From Capsaspora owczarzaki ATCC 30864 (taxonomy: Eukaryota > Opisthokonta > Filasterea), in NCBI RefSeq assembly GCF_000151315.2, contig NW_011887307.1:354808-418807 (forward strand): a DNA stretch of 64,000 nt, written 5' to 3'. A program made the position numbers and the translations under genes. How positions within the stretch are numbered: position 1 is the stretch's first letter; the number at the start of each line of letters is the position of its first letter. Below are positions 9,963-21,474 of this stretch, piece after piece. Below the pieces are notes generated by a model that searched no databases, was not told the DNA's origin, and saw only the letters and a list, made by a program, of their open reading frames with translations.

Positions 9963-12900
9963 TTAGGCATGTCGCTCGGCGCGCTTCTGACTGAGGGCGT
10001 GGAAAAAGTCTCGCGCATAAGAAAGACGAGCAATCAGCTCTTCAGGAAGCACTTGGCCTTCGGGCACGTGCAGAGGGAAGCTCTGGCGCACGCCCTTAGC
10101 AGAAATAAACGTCATGGAGTTGAGTTGAGCCGAGAGGATGAGCTTGGTGTGATCCAAAAAGTTGATCTGAAAACGGGGGAGGGGGAAAACCGTGTCAAAC
10201 GACAACAATTGTGAGCACCGTTGTCAGAGCACCCACTCACAACCACCGGAAGCACCCGCAAAGCATTCAAACTAACCTGAACCAGTTGCAAAAGTCGGAA
10301 AACAATTGCATGCTCGGTCAGCCAATATTTGCGAACAAACGGAAGGGATGAATCGGATGGAGGCTCGCTATTCGACGACAAGACAACGTCGGCTTCGTTT
10401 GGATCCTGTCGGTAGCAATCAAAAATCGGAAGGAGAACACCAATTCCCCGCAGCGTCATTGAGTACGTCGACCGAGCACAGGCCTGCTTGCAATGAACCC
10501 AAAAAAAATCACAAAGACCAAACTGCTTACCATGAGAAGGTTTTTCATGTGCTCCTCAAAGCGGGACAAGGCTGCAACTTTGGGCTGAATGTCGTCGGGC
10601 AAACGATCAATCATGTACCGACGTCCCATCATTTTGACGGGTTCTCCTTCGTAAGAGATCGAGTCCACCGTGCTGTACACCAAAAAAAAAATCGAGACAA
10701 ATCAATTTTCAAGTCACACAAAATCACCATATCTTTTTGACCTCCGTACAAAGACACGACATAAAGCTGCAACGCTTACCGGCCATCGGGGTACATGAGA
10801 AGGGTGTTGGCATCGTTAAAGTAGCCACCAACCACACCGTTGGAGAGCTGGTAGCCCAACCCGTACTTGTTGGACAAGTCAACCCACTTGGTGACCCAGA
10901 TGTTTGGAACGAGAGCGGGGTCATTTTCTGCCAAAATCGAACACAACGGTATTGAGCTGCATCGTTCACACTAGTAGACAGAGATGATCAGAGTAAAGCG
11001 GTGTGTGTGCTGACCTGCTGCAACGCCAGATGCTGCGTCCGTCGTGTACTGGCGATTCAGAATTTCCGTCACAGTCTCGGCCAGCTGTTCGGGCTGGAGC
11101 TTTTGCAGAGACGAGGTGCGAGAACTGGTGTTGGAGGCTGGTCGTTGTGAACGTGCCGCCTGTTGTTGTTGCAAGGCCTGTTGTTGCTGCAGCTGTTGTT
11201 GTTGGAGCTGCTGTTGTTCGAGCATTTGTTGCTGAAGCAGTGCTTGTTGCTGTTGCTGGTGAAGTTGGCGCTGTCGCTCGGCCTGTTGCTGCTCGAGCAA
11301 AAGTTGCTGCTGTTGCAACTGAGACTGAGACGATGATGTGCGTTGTTGCACTTCCATACGGGACTGCATGGGGGCGACGGATGATCTTGCAGAATCTGCG
11401 TGACTGGTCTGCAAAGACATTGTCTGCATAGCAGTCGCAGCCGAAGCTCTGCTGGAAAGTCTCGAGCTGGACGTCATCAGCGTGGATCCGGCGACTCGAG
11501 GTGCTGCCTGTGAGACTCCTGCAGAGTGAGCGGTGGTCCGGCCTGCACGTCCGATCGCAAGACCGGTTGGCACCATTGGCTGAGCTTGAGCCGGAGCTGC
11601 AGAGCCAACGCCATGCATGGCAGATGATGCACCCGTGCTCGAAAGCGTCACGCTCGATGACGGGGTACCCAGCGCTGACGCCAGTGCAACCCTCCTCCCG
11701 GTCACAGTCGTAACTGTGGCCTGGGTGGTGGCGGAGGGAGTCACATGAGATGTAGAAGCCGCGAATCGCAGATTCGACGCAGTTGCGGAGGCCTGAGGTG
11801 CGGCATAGAGCACATCTTGCCCGCTGTGTGGTTGAGGCTGTTGATGTGCTTGTTGGGGTTGGTGATGTTGCGACAACTGAAGCCGTTTCGACGGCGGTTG
11901 CATCTGAGTGGTGGCAAGTTCGCCATGTCGTGGGTGCGCATCGTGCGCCTTGGTGCTCATGCTCTGGCAGTCCATCGGCGTGGCTTGGTGCTCTGCCATC
12001 TTGTTGCCGAGATGCATGGTCGTGTAGGCGGAGGACGAGGAAGAGGAGGAGGAGGAAGACGAGGGCCGAGTCAAACTGCTCTGAACGGCGTTCTCAGACT
12101 GCTGGTTCCATACCCACTTGGGAGGGCGGGTCAAGCAGGAGGTCGGCAGCCGATCGGGCATTTGAGGGTTGGTCATGAAGGGATGTGCCAGAATGGTGTT
12201 GAGAGAAGGACGATCGAACGGGTTGCGTGTCAGGATGAGGGCAATCAGTGACCGGCCGTCGTGCGAAACAGGGACATCTGCGGGCATGCTGTACTGAATG
12301 TTTTGAATGCGCTCGTAGGTGGTTTTGGCGGACTCGCTCTCAAACGGAGGACGGCCGAAAAGGAGAATGTACAAAATGACGCCAATCGCCCAAACGTCCA
12401 CTTCATAACTGTGCGTGTGCTCGCCCTCGAGAATCTCGGGAGCAATATAGTTGGGGGTACCGCAGAGAGTTCTGGTTGTAAAGAGTTTCGGGAAGCGGGT
12501 GGGGGGCCGGGAAAGGGAAAGTGGCATTGAATGAGTCAACCAAGAAAAAAAAAACGCAAAACGTTGCAATAAAATGATCTTCATACTTTTTTCGCTCGCC
12601 TTCGTGGGTCACACGCGTGGCAAGGCCAAAGTCGCCCACTTTGATACACATGTCGTGGCTGAGGAAAAAGTTGCCGAGCTTGAGGTCCCGGTGAATGACG
12701 CTCTCTTCGTGCAGGTATCGTGTGGCGTCAATAATTTGGTACAGAAAATACCGTGCCTCGGGTTCAGTTAGGCGCCCTCGGCCCTTCACAAGCTCCATCA
12801 TGGACTTGCGGTGTGTAGGAGTTTTGGGGACAACAAGTCAGCACATTTGTCGATTCTCAAACCACCTCAGCGAAAAGGCAACGCGAGAAGAAAAAAAAAC

Positions 12901-14215
12901 CAAAGCACAAAACAAAAAACACAAACCTTGCTTGCACACAGCTCAAGGACCATGTACACGTTAACGTCATCCTCAAACCAGTCCGCAAATTGCACAATGT
13001 TGGGGTGCTGTACGGAGCTGTGAATGATAATTTCGGTCTCGAGCTGTGTCAAATGGGAGTTTTCGATTTGGTGAATGACTCGAATGACTCGACAATTTTG
13101 GACGATCGGGGATCTTTGCCGGCTTACCTTGGCTTTGGCTCGCTTACTCAACGATTTCTTGCTAACAATCTTCCCCGCAAACACTTCATTTGTGTCAGTT
13201 CTTGTGAGCTGGAAGCACTCGGCGAATCCACCCTATTTTACAATCATCCGAGAATCAGAATGTCAAGGGTGAGTCGAGTGGCTTTAGTGATGCAGCACCG
13301 CGCTTTCGAGAGCTGTGGTTTATGGAGAGCAGTGACTAAGTGGTACTGTGGAACACGCAATCAGATCGGAGCGGCTCGGAGGTTGGCCAAGCAGAACAGT
13401 TTGTGTGCGTTTTGACAGGTCTTCACTTCGCTTTCGCGCGCTTTTGCTTTGGCTGATCTCTTTTGTGTTTGTTTTTTATCCACCGCTCCTGATGTGTTGG
13501 ATTTTTTTGCATATATGGCATGTATGAGCTGTCATCCTCTCAAAGACAGATCAGCACAAGCCTCGCAAGCCAAGTGACAGAATGTGGAGGAAAAAAAAAA
13601 AAAAAAAAAAAAAAAAAAACAGAAAGCCCAAAAAACAAAGAAAAAACGAAAACTGTTTCGTGTTTCAAACCTGAAAAAACCGTTTCAACGCGTTTTGTTG
13701 CGCCGCCGTTTTGCCGTTTGTTTCACCAACTGTCTCTGCATCACCCCCACCGTGGTGTGTCTTGTCAAAAAGTAGGAATGCGTGTGCTTTACCTTGCCCA
13801 GGAAGGGACCTTTGATGTATGTGTGGCCGAGGCGGTGGTTGACAATCACGTCGGGAACGGCGGAAAAGTCAGACGGGTTGACCGGCGTCCCCAGCGGGCC
13901 ACTGCGACGCGCAGTGCTTGCCGATGCAGCTGCATTGGATGCAGGAATGTTCATCGGTGCATGGCTGGGCGTTGCGGCGGCAGAGACGGGCCGCTGGGTG
14001 TGTGACGAAGGCGCGTAACGGCCGGCAGAAGCCAAAGTCGAACTTGAAACCGCTGAGAGTGGTGCGCGAGTCAGTCCCGGCGGCTTGAGAGCACCACTGC
14101 TGCTGCCTGCCAGTGCTCGATTGCTCGAGATGGCTGCAAAAGGAGCGCGTGTGGCCGCCCCAGCGACGGGCTGCATCGTAATCGCAGCGGGCTCAGCTGG
14201 CCGCGATGCAAGCAT
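9963..14215 (-). CDS. PLK1: Polo-like kinase (PLK1-type) with two polo boxes
   Basis: Ser/Thr kinase of mitotic entry, spindle poles and cytokinesis. Nine exons in transcript order: 14215-13793, 13232-13128, 13043-12927, 12804-12587, 12471-11015, 10927-10780, 10672-10531, 10483-10277 and 10166-9963; 1006 residues (human PLK1 has 603). The kinase spans about residues 130-388, with glycine loop LGKGGFAECF, AGKIV lysine, [13 protein letters not shown] and activation loop [14 protein letters not shown] including the PLK1-type activating Thr. The polo-box domain is about 774-1006: [20 protein letters not shown] carries the ligand-gripping Trp, and FLDHTKLIL the His-x-Lys phosphopeptide pincer. Between them lies a roughly 385-residue Gln/Ser-rich linker encoded by CAG-type repeats. 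The 130-residue Ala/Ser-rich N-terminus is also extra. The PLK1 rather than PLK4 type follows from the activation loop and intact pincer. Confidence 0.93.
11155..11330 (-). repeat. CAG/CAA-rich tract encoding polyglutamine in the PLK linker
   Basis: Imperfect CAG/CAA triplet runs on the minus strand encode Gln blocks interrupted by Leu, Ala, Arg and His. It lies within the largest PLK exon, between kinase and polo-box domains. Confidence 0.85.
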
Positions 14216-14930
14216 GATTCAAAAGTGAAGAAACGGAAAAAAAAAAAAAAAAAAAAAAAAAAACGGACAAGAATCCAAAATTATAAAGTGAGCGCCGACG
14301 AAGAAGAATCGGATTTGGATTGGGGACTGCCACAATCTTCAAGCTGGTCATTGAGGTTGTTTGTCGTTTTGTGCATTTGGACCGTTGGAGGAGGGCGCGC
14401 GGTGAATGGAACGGTTGATGAAAATCTGACCAGTTCAAATTTGTGCTGTTGCTGTTTCATATGCAGGCGTCCAGCAAAGTGCACTACAGCGCGATCTGCT
14501 GCAAAAATTACCTGGCCAGTTAACTTAAAATGCCATATTCAGTGTTTCGTGGGGATTGGTCGGATCATGATCCACATGTGGCAAGTCAAGTGCGTTCTCC
14601 ACCAAAAGGGTTTCAGCAATCAAGTAGCTTGCGAAAATGCCGCACACTTGGTTTAAACCTCAAATATCGTCTCAAATTCACTGATAAATGAACGCAACTC
14701 ATCAACATCAATCGTAAGACTCACAATCCCCGAGAGCTTCCGCGATGAGCTGCTCAGAACCCGAATTTTGCCGACCAGTTTCCTCTCCTTCGCTTCCCTT
14801 CCCTTCGCCCATCCCCTCTCCCTTCACCTCCCTCACTTTGACTATGAAACATATTTCCCATACCTCAACCGTACTTGCACTGATTGAGCATGAGCCCAAC
14901 CAGTCATTTTTTGGATCCAAAACACCAAGC
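14216..14930. other. Divergent intergenic region (PLK / SNRPC)
   Basis: 715 bases between two divergent genes. It contains an A run of 27 at 14237-14263 just upstream of the PLK start. The part near SNRPC is pyrimidine-rich (about 14765-14850). No coding exon or RNA gene is recognised; open frames are short and unlike any known family. Confidence 0.6.
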
Positions 14931-15931
14931 ATGCCTCGCTACTTTTGTCACTATTGCCAAGCGCACCTGACCCACGATTCGGTACTTCTTCCTCTCCCAA
15001 TCATGAGCTTTTTCGTATAACCGTTTCTCGATTGAGTTTTCTTTTTTCCTCCACCTTTTCCGCCTTCTCTCTCTGCTGCCGCTCTGCACCCACTCCACTT
15101 GCCCATCATCGTCATCAATCCCCCCTCCCTCACCTCGAAAACGCACTTTGTTGCTGCTGGGGATGGGGGTTTGCGACCTGGTCGAACAGAGATCTCTCAA
15201 ATCGTTGTCTGATCGTTTGCTCACCATCGAGCTCACCCCACCTTGTGTGTGTGTGTGTTTTTGGTCCTTTTTGGGGTTGCTGTTCTTTTTGATCTTGTCA
15301 ATGATGCTTCCAGTCGTCGGTGCGCAAGACACACATCTCGGGCCGTAAGCACAAGGAGGCCGTCAAGTTGTTCTTTGAGAATTACATCAACGAGAACGGC
15401 TGGCCGCGCTTCCCGTGGCGCGCAGAGCCCTTCCACCCAATGCCAATCGAGCAGGACTGGGCACCACCAGGAGCCGAGCGCAGGCGTCGGTTTACACCCC
15501 GAGGCGGCGGTGGCGGCGGATTCCGTGGCGGCGACCGTGGCGGCGATCGTGGCGGCGACCGTGGCTTTGATCGCGGTGGTGATCGTGGTGGTGATCGTGG
15601 CGGTGGTGATCGATATGGCGGACGAGACGACCGAGGGCCGCGGCCGTCGTATGTCGGTGGTGGTCCCAGCGTCGCGCCGTCGTACAATGGCAATGCCGCA
15701 CCCGCTCCGCCGCCGTCGTACAACCGAGCACCCCTGACTGGTGCCAATGCTGCTCCATTCGGTGGTGGTGGTGGTGGTGGTGGTTACGCACCACCGCCGC
15801 CCGCAGGCTATGCAAGCTTTGGCGGCGCGCCTCCACCACAGCAGCACTACCAACCCCAATCACAACATCACGGCGGCCCGCCAAACCCGTACAGCCAACA
15901 GCAACCACCAAGTGGCTATCGACCATACTAG
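14931..15931 (+). CDS. SNRPC: U1 small nuclear ribonucleoprotein C
   Basis: Zinc-finger protein of the U1 snRNP that stabilises U1 pairing with 5' splice sites. Two exons, 14931-14981 and 15314-15931, give 222 residues. Exon 1 encodes MPRYFCHYCQAHLTHDS and exon 2 continues SSVRKTHISGRKHKEAVK, the U1-C-specific C2H2 finger with Cys6, Cys9, His24 and His30. The finger is split by a 332-base intron. Human U1-C (159 residues) has a Pro/Met-rich tail. Here the tail begins with GGDRGG-type repeats (about residues 75-120) and then Gly/Pro/Tyr-rich sequence ending in QQQPPSGYRPY. The finger makes the family assignment certain. Confidence 0.96.
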
Positions 15932-16172
15932 TGGGGTTACTGTTGTGAGCGCGTTGTCCGTGGCAGGGGCTTTTTTTTTTTTACAACAATATTGTATAAT
16001 CTTGTCGTGTGTTTGTTTATGCAAAAATGTAGGTGTTGAGTTTTGAGCGCATTGCGCGAGTGTTGATGAGTTTTTGATGCAACCATTTTTTCTTTTAATT
16101 GCGATGTTGATTGCCCAAAAGCAGAGTTTGGGATGGGAGCTTTGGCTGCATCAGAAAAACAAGTTCCAGGTC

Positions 16173-18365
16173 CTACCGGTGTCGACGATCATCCGAATCT
16201 CGCGACGACGAGTGACGATCGTTCGAAGACGAAGACGACGAGTAGTGGCGATCCCGATCGTGACGCTCGTGGCCGGCTCGGCCGCTCGACGACGAGTATC
16301 GATCACGGTCGCTTGAGGAACGCCTATCGCGATCTCCATCACGATCACTTGAAGACCGCCGATCGCGATCTCCATCATGCGAGGATCGATGCGACGAGGA
16401 ACTGCTGCTGCTCGATCCACTAGGAGCATCCCGGCGGCTGTCGCGGGAGGAGCGCTCGCGATCGCGCGAATCGCTTCGGTAGTCTCGACCGCCATTCTCG
16501 TATCGGTCGTGTCCAGAGTGTGACGAGTGCTGTCGATCGCGTGCTGCAGGCTCAGTGTCCATTCGTGCCCGCTTGCTCGACGAGGAGTTTTCGGCATAGT
16601 GGTCGTGCTCAAAGACCATGTCACGGTGCGCGCCATGCGATCCACTGCTGTTTCGAAGACGAATTCCCGAAGGAAGGGACATGTCTCGTTCCTGCCGACG
16701 CGAATCAAAGCGCTCTACAAGCAAAACGAGATGCTGTGCGTGAGCAACGGCATTCAAATCCTAGCCACTTGTTGTTTTTTCCCCCCCCCTCTCCTCCGTC
16801 ACCCAACCAAAACTGCTTCCAATGCAACATTACAATCAGCCATCCAGCGCGAATGAAAAGATAACATACGTTGCTGGCCTCCGACACGCGCGACGGACTG
16901 CGAGAAATCAACCTTGATGCGTCGATCATCAATCAGCACGTTGTCCATCTTGAAATAGGCTTCCTCACAGTCCGCTTCACGCTCAAACTCAATGAAGGCG
17001 TAGCACAACGACTCGTTGGTGACGGGATCGCGAATAATGTCGCACGAGCGAATGTCACCAAAGCGACTGAAAATGACGTGCAAGTCCTCGTCCTTGGTGA
17101 CGGGGTTGAGCTTGCAGACAAACAGCACATTCTCGGGTGGCCGAATGTTGGCGTCTGGTAGATCGCCGACCATCTCGAGAATCTGAGCGCCGGCGTACAT
17201 TTCGCGATCCTTGATGGCTTCCTCGATTTCCTCGTCGCTCCTGCCCTGCCACACGTTAATCTCCTCATCTTCTGCCAGTCGTCCAGTCTAAGGGGTATCG
17301 ACAATGGTGAGGGGCAGGGTCATTCAAATGCAAACAAAGAGGAGAACAGACGAGTCTTACCTCCAATTGCTCCTTGGAAGGCAAAGGCGACTCGTCTGGA
17401 ACTCTTAGGCCTGGCGGATCCGGAAACGGGTCATCGAGAATGATGGTGTGCTTGATTCTAGTTTGGGGACGAAGGAAGCAGAGCGCGAAACCAAAAACAA
17501 CAGCCAATATGCAAAAATGACAAGCAAATCAGAATTGGACTATCCGAGGTCCCAAAGGACGCCATGACTGTTCTGACACACAAAAACACCCACCTGACGT
17601 CTTTGTAAGGCTGGCCTTTATCATCACAAAAGGAGTCATTGATCCTGGCAAGCGTTGCAAGGCTTTCGTCCTCAACAACCTGCCCAAAGATGGTGTGTTT
17701 GCCATCCAGCGACTCGAGTGCCGGCGCTGTCGTAATGTAAAACTGGGAGCCGTTGCCGTCTTTGCCAGAACCAGCCATCGCCACAGTCCCGACGGCTACG
17801 TGCTTGACAGTCGGCACAATCTCGTCCCGAAACAAGCGCCGTGACGGTCCATCGACGATTCTGAGCCGCAAGAAAAACAACAACAACCAAAAGCAAGGAA
17901 ATGCCACGTCGATTCAGCAACATAAACCCCATGAGAGCTGAACAATAATAAATTTCAACCTCAACAACGTCCCCAGTCTCAGAGTCTCAGAGACCACCGA
18001 GCCTGACCCGTGGATTGCCCAAAGCCACACTCACCCAAAGACCGACGTTCCGCCGCGACCAGTGTTGGTTGGATCGCCCGTCTGCACAATAAAGTCGCGC
18101 TGGATGTTGTGGAAGAGGCAGTAGTTGTAGTACTTGAGCTTGCAGAGCTTGAGAAAGTTGAGCGACGCTGTAGTGTTTGATCCAAACGGCCACAAAGGCG
18201 AACGCACAGCAAAAGCAGTGTGAGCACACATGGCGCAATAGGAGCACCCGTCAGTCGAAAGGCGAGCTGAGGTGGCGCATGATGGGGAGTCTCACCGATG
18301 GGAGCGTGCTCAACGTTCAAGTCAATCACAATGTCACCCAGCGACGTCTCAACCAGAACGCTCAT
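16173..18365 (-). CDS. PPIL4: Peptidyl-prolyl isomerase-like 4: cyclophilin + RRM + RS tail
   Basis: Nuclear cyclophilin of the spliceosome-associated PPIL4 class. Six exons in transcript order: 18365-18296, 18167-18035, 17860-17594, 17457-17361, 17287-16870 and 16714-16173; 508 residues (human 492). The cyclophilin domain covers about residues 1-165, with [16 protein letters not shown] and [21 protein letters not shown] linker ([31 protein letters not shown]) is shared with the human protein. The RRM is at about 243-320 with RNP2 LFVCKL and RNP1 LCYAFIEF. The tail from about residue 330 is rich in Arg-Asp-Arg and Ser runs, as in splicing factors. The order and linker rule out a generic cyclophilin. 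Confidence 0.95.
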
Positions 18366-18526
18366 CGTTGGTGGAAATTATGACTGACTGAACAGATGAG
18401 TTTGTAAACTGAGACAAGTAAAATAAAGTATCAAACGATGAAATCAAACGACCGAGTTGATTGAACAACAACAACAAAAAAAAAAATAAATCGAGCACAG
18501 CTGTAGTGAAAGTCAACTCGTCGCGA

Positions 18527-20338
18527 TTAGACCGTCGGAAGGGCGAGCAGGGCAACGCCGAGGGCAGAGTCGGCACGCGAGTCAAGAGGCAATACTCGCA
18601 CAGGAACACGAAAGGCCGCAGAAGCAAAGTGTTGCAATAAGGGGTTGCGCTGAATTGCGCGGCCAGTTGCAATCAAGTTCTGAATACCCAGCCGGTGCAG
18701 GAGCGTTGGAGAAGACTCTGCAATGGTATCACCGACAAGCTGATCCAGCATTGTGGCGAGATGCAGCATCAAATCGCGACATGCGGCGACAAATAGGCCG
18801 ACAAAGGAGAAGTCAAGCTCGCCGCTCGCGTCGAGTCCAATGTTTGCAATTTGGCCCCGCATAGCCGTGTCTGCTCGCTCGCCGTAGAACGTAGGCCGGA
18901 AGGAAATCGACGGAGGTCTGTCTGTTTGCTTGACAAGCGAGCACCCCTTTTCGATCAGTTTGGAGAATGCCGCGTCGGATGAAATCGCACCGGCATCGTC
19001 AGACAGTTCTGTCGTGCACCGAGAGAATGCAGTCACAAGCGCAGCCAAGGCGTTTCCACCCGTTTGTGACGCAAGGACAATCATGCAGAGCTCGGGGGCA
19101 AAGTAGGGCCGAATCTCCACCGACGGGTTGAGTTTCAAATCGGCGGGCAGCCCAGACCGCGGGACCACAATGGCAACTTGGGAGGAAGTTCCCATATTCA
19201 GAATAGCCTGCGGTACGGAATGGGATGGCTGCACGGCTGGAACGCTGCTGCTTGGACGCGCGATAATGTTGAGAGCAGCGTAGACTGAGCAAGGATGATC
19301 GCCCTCTGCCGCCAACACCTGGACCTCCGTTGTTCGATCTGCCTGCAGAATGCCGGATTTTAGCCGTCCAACACGAGTTCCGGACGACACAATCCGCGGG
19401 AGGAGGTCAAACCGGATGCCCGCGACCTGACCATTTTGTAGTTTTTTTGCAGCAAACGGCTCGGCTCCATTATTGAGCAATCAAGGTTTCACAACTCGAC
19501 ACTCGAGCAACAGAACAAACAATCAACTTTACCTCTTCAATATAGGGCTGTTGCCAACAAGACTGCGCAGCGTCAAACGCGCCGAAACTCGCAGCGTTTG
19601 TCGGTGTCATGCAGGGCTGCGCGTCTTCACAGATGCTGCATGCCACAAAGTCCATAATGGTACCACAAGCTGTGGCCTTGCTCAAAATGTCCGGGTTGTT
19701 CTTGGCGAGCCATGCGAGCGATGCCACGCCATACCCCGAGCTGAGTTGCATTTGACTTGTCGCTTGCTTGTGCAAATCTGCCAAGAATGCCGATGAACAC
19801 CGACCGTCTTCCCATGTGATTAATGGTGAAACTGGAAGTAAACTCGAGTCTTTCAGGTTGGGTGTCTGATTGGCAGCAGCATTCGCATTCTGCTGCGACC
19901 AGAGCACAACGCCGTGCATCTGACCAGTCAATGCAATCCGGTCGACACGCGCCGCAAGAGTCTCTGGCACTGATCGCAGCAAGTTGACAGCCACGCCGAG
20001 TAGAACGCTCGGGTCTTGTTCCGCTCGCTCGCTTGAATCTGAAACACAGCAGCACACAGCAGAAGTAGTCAGGTCTCAGCCATGTCCGCGTCTTGACTCA
20101 AAAACGACTCCAATGTTGGATCTCCGATCCGTATTGTTCATGACAGTGCACCGAGACACTCGCCACACACAGAGGATGAACTGCTCGGTGCCAACAATTT
20201 CCACGCAGCCAACGTACGGATTGTGTAAGCCTCATGCTGCTCTTCCGCCGCCCAGACTGGAGCATAGAGTGTCTGCGCAGGGTCCAGCACGACAATTTTG
20301 ATGCTTGTAGTCCCGACATCCAGTCCGACCACGACCAT
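18527..20338 (-). CDS. SHPK: Sedoheptulokinase (FGGY carbohydrate kinase)
   Basis: Predicted to phosphorylate sedoheptulose to sedoheptulose 7-phosphate, feeding the non-oxidative pentose phosphate pathway. Three exons, 20338-20218, 20038-19533 and 19426-18527, give 508 residues (human SHPK 478). The phosphate-binding motif GLDVGTTSIK lies near the N-terminus. Exon 2 has LTGQMHGVVLW, LITWEDGRCSSAFL and TNAASFGAFD, all characteristic of SHPK within the FGGY group. The last exon starts at VAGIRFDLLPRI, the only acceptor that keeps phase, avoids an upstream in-frame stop and matches the family. The start MVVVGLDVG is preferred over an in-frame Met 26 codons upstream because sugar kinases begin at this strand. 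Confidence 0.9.
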
Positions 20339-21028
20339 TGCGAATTGCACGAGTGAACGGATTGACGGTTGAAGCGACTTTGCACCCAAACGAGTGCTGA
20401 TTGTTGACTGATCCAAGCACTATTTGCCTCATCCAAAAAGGCTTCAAAACGCTTGCAGACAACCTTTTGATAGGATGTGTGTATATGTGTGTTTGTTTTG
20501 AAATCAATGGAGAGTCGGTTTGCGAGGCACTAAGGACCAACCCAAGCCGTTAAACCAGAGCTCAATCTACTTCACATATCCCTTTTCCTGCCTTCATTAA
20601 TAACAGCTCAGATCTGTCGCGACTTGGTCGTTGGTACAAACTGGGCTCATTCCAAATTGGGTTGTTTGCATATTTGTTTGCATGTTTGACAAAAACCCCC
20701 CAAAAACCCAAACCCCCCACCCAAAAAAACCCCATGATTTACATTGTGTTCAATCCGAGGCACTCGCCAGCTCTCGGGTGTGGTTGTCTGCATGTCCTAG
20801 ACTTACAAGTTGTTCATGGCAGTGATGAGGGAGGAGGAGGGCGCCATGTTCCACATCAACCAAATTTTTGACAATTCGCGCTGTCGGCGTTGATTCGCGC
20901 GCCCATTCACCAAAACCCACACACAAGATCCATCGACAACAAACGCAGACAAAACGAGAGCGAACGAGCCAAGACAAACAAACAACAACAACAAAAAAAA
21001 AAAAACAAAAAAAAAACCAGCAAAAAAA
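20339..21028. other. Intergenic, SHPK promoter side
   Basis: 690 bases upstream of SHPK and downstream of the tRNA, both on the minus strand. It contains a C/A-rich stretch at about 20693-20733 and A-rich runs at 20990-21028 beside the tRNA terminator. No protein gene or recognised element is seen. Confidence 0.55.
21022..21028 (-). terminator. RNA polymerase III terminator of the tRNA
   Basis: Seven T residues on the minus strand immediately follow the tRNA 3' end, which matches the T-run terminator of polymerase III. Confidence 0.85.
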
Positions 21029-21101
21029 TGGACTGCGGGGGAATCGAACCCCCTGCCTCGTCCTTGCGAAGGACGCGCTCTACCAAATGAGCTAGCAGCC
21101 C
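21029..21101 (-). tRNA. tRNA-Ala(CGC): tRNA-Ala (anticodon CGC)
   Basis: Read on the minus strand, the 73-base cloverleaf starts GGGCTGC and ends GCAGTCC plus discriminator A, pairing over seven positions with one G-T wobble. The D arm is GCTCATTTGGTAGAGC. The anticodon stem CGTCC/GGACG encloses TTCGCAA, giving CGC at positions 34-36, which reads GCG alanine codons. The T arm GGGGGTTCGATTCCCCC is perfect. There is no intron and no encoded CCA. A-box-like (TAGCTCATTTGG) and B-box (GGTTCGATTCC) internal promoters are present. Confidence 0.97.
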
Positions 21102-21474
21102 AGAGACGATCGGATTTTGTGGGTCAAAGTGTACTCGAGTCGTGAGCAAGCGCATCGCTAAATCGCTTCTTCCAATGCACGCAGGCTGCATTCGTTCCAT
21201 AAATTCCACAATCCCAGCAGTCTAGTAGATAGCTTTAGAGTGCGGCGAAATCAAACTGCCAACCATCTAATTGATCGCTGGAATTGTTTTTTTATCATTC
21301 CTTTTTTTGTTTTTTTTTTTTTCGTTTTCTTCGGTTTCTCTTTTTTTTTTTTTCAAGCATCACCATCCACACCATCACCATCAGCATCATCATCAGCAGC
21401 ACTCGTCGTTGTGCACAAAAGCAACCACCAGGCAGAGAGCGCGCAACGGGGTTTCCATCAACAAAGCACTAGAT
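21102..21474. other. Divergent intergenic region (tRNA / TOM1-like gene)
   Basis: 373 bases with two T-rich runs at 21286-21356 followed by CAT/CAC-rich sequence. An open frame continues upstream of the chosen TOM1-like start but encodes only Phe- and His-rich sequence, so I treat it as 5' UTR. Confidence 0.5.

Noticed and set aside
20693-20733. C/A-rich stretch that resembles a telomeric repeat
   Set aside because: The unit is irregular and short, and genes continue on both sides.
21271-21474. N-terminal extension of the TOM1-like protein
   Set aside because: It would add a Phe-run and His-run peptide encoded by T and CAT repeats; the later Met gives a more ordinary start.
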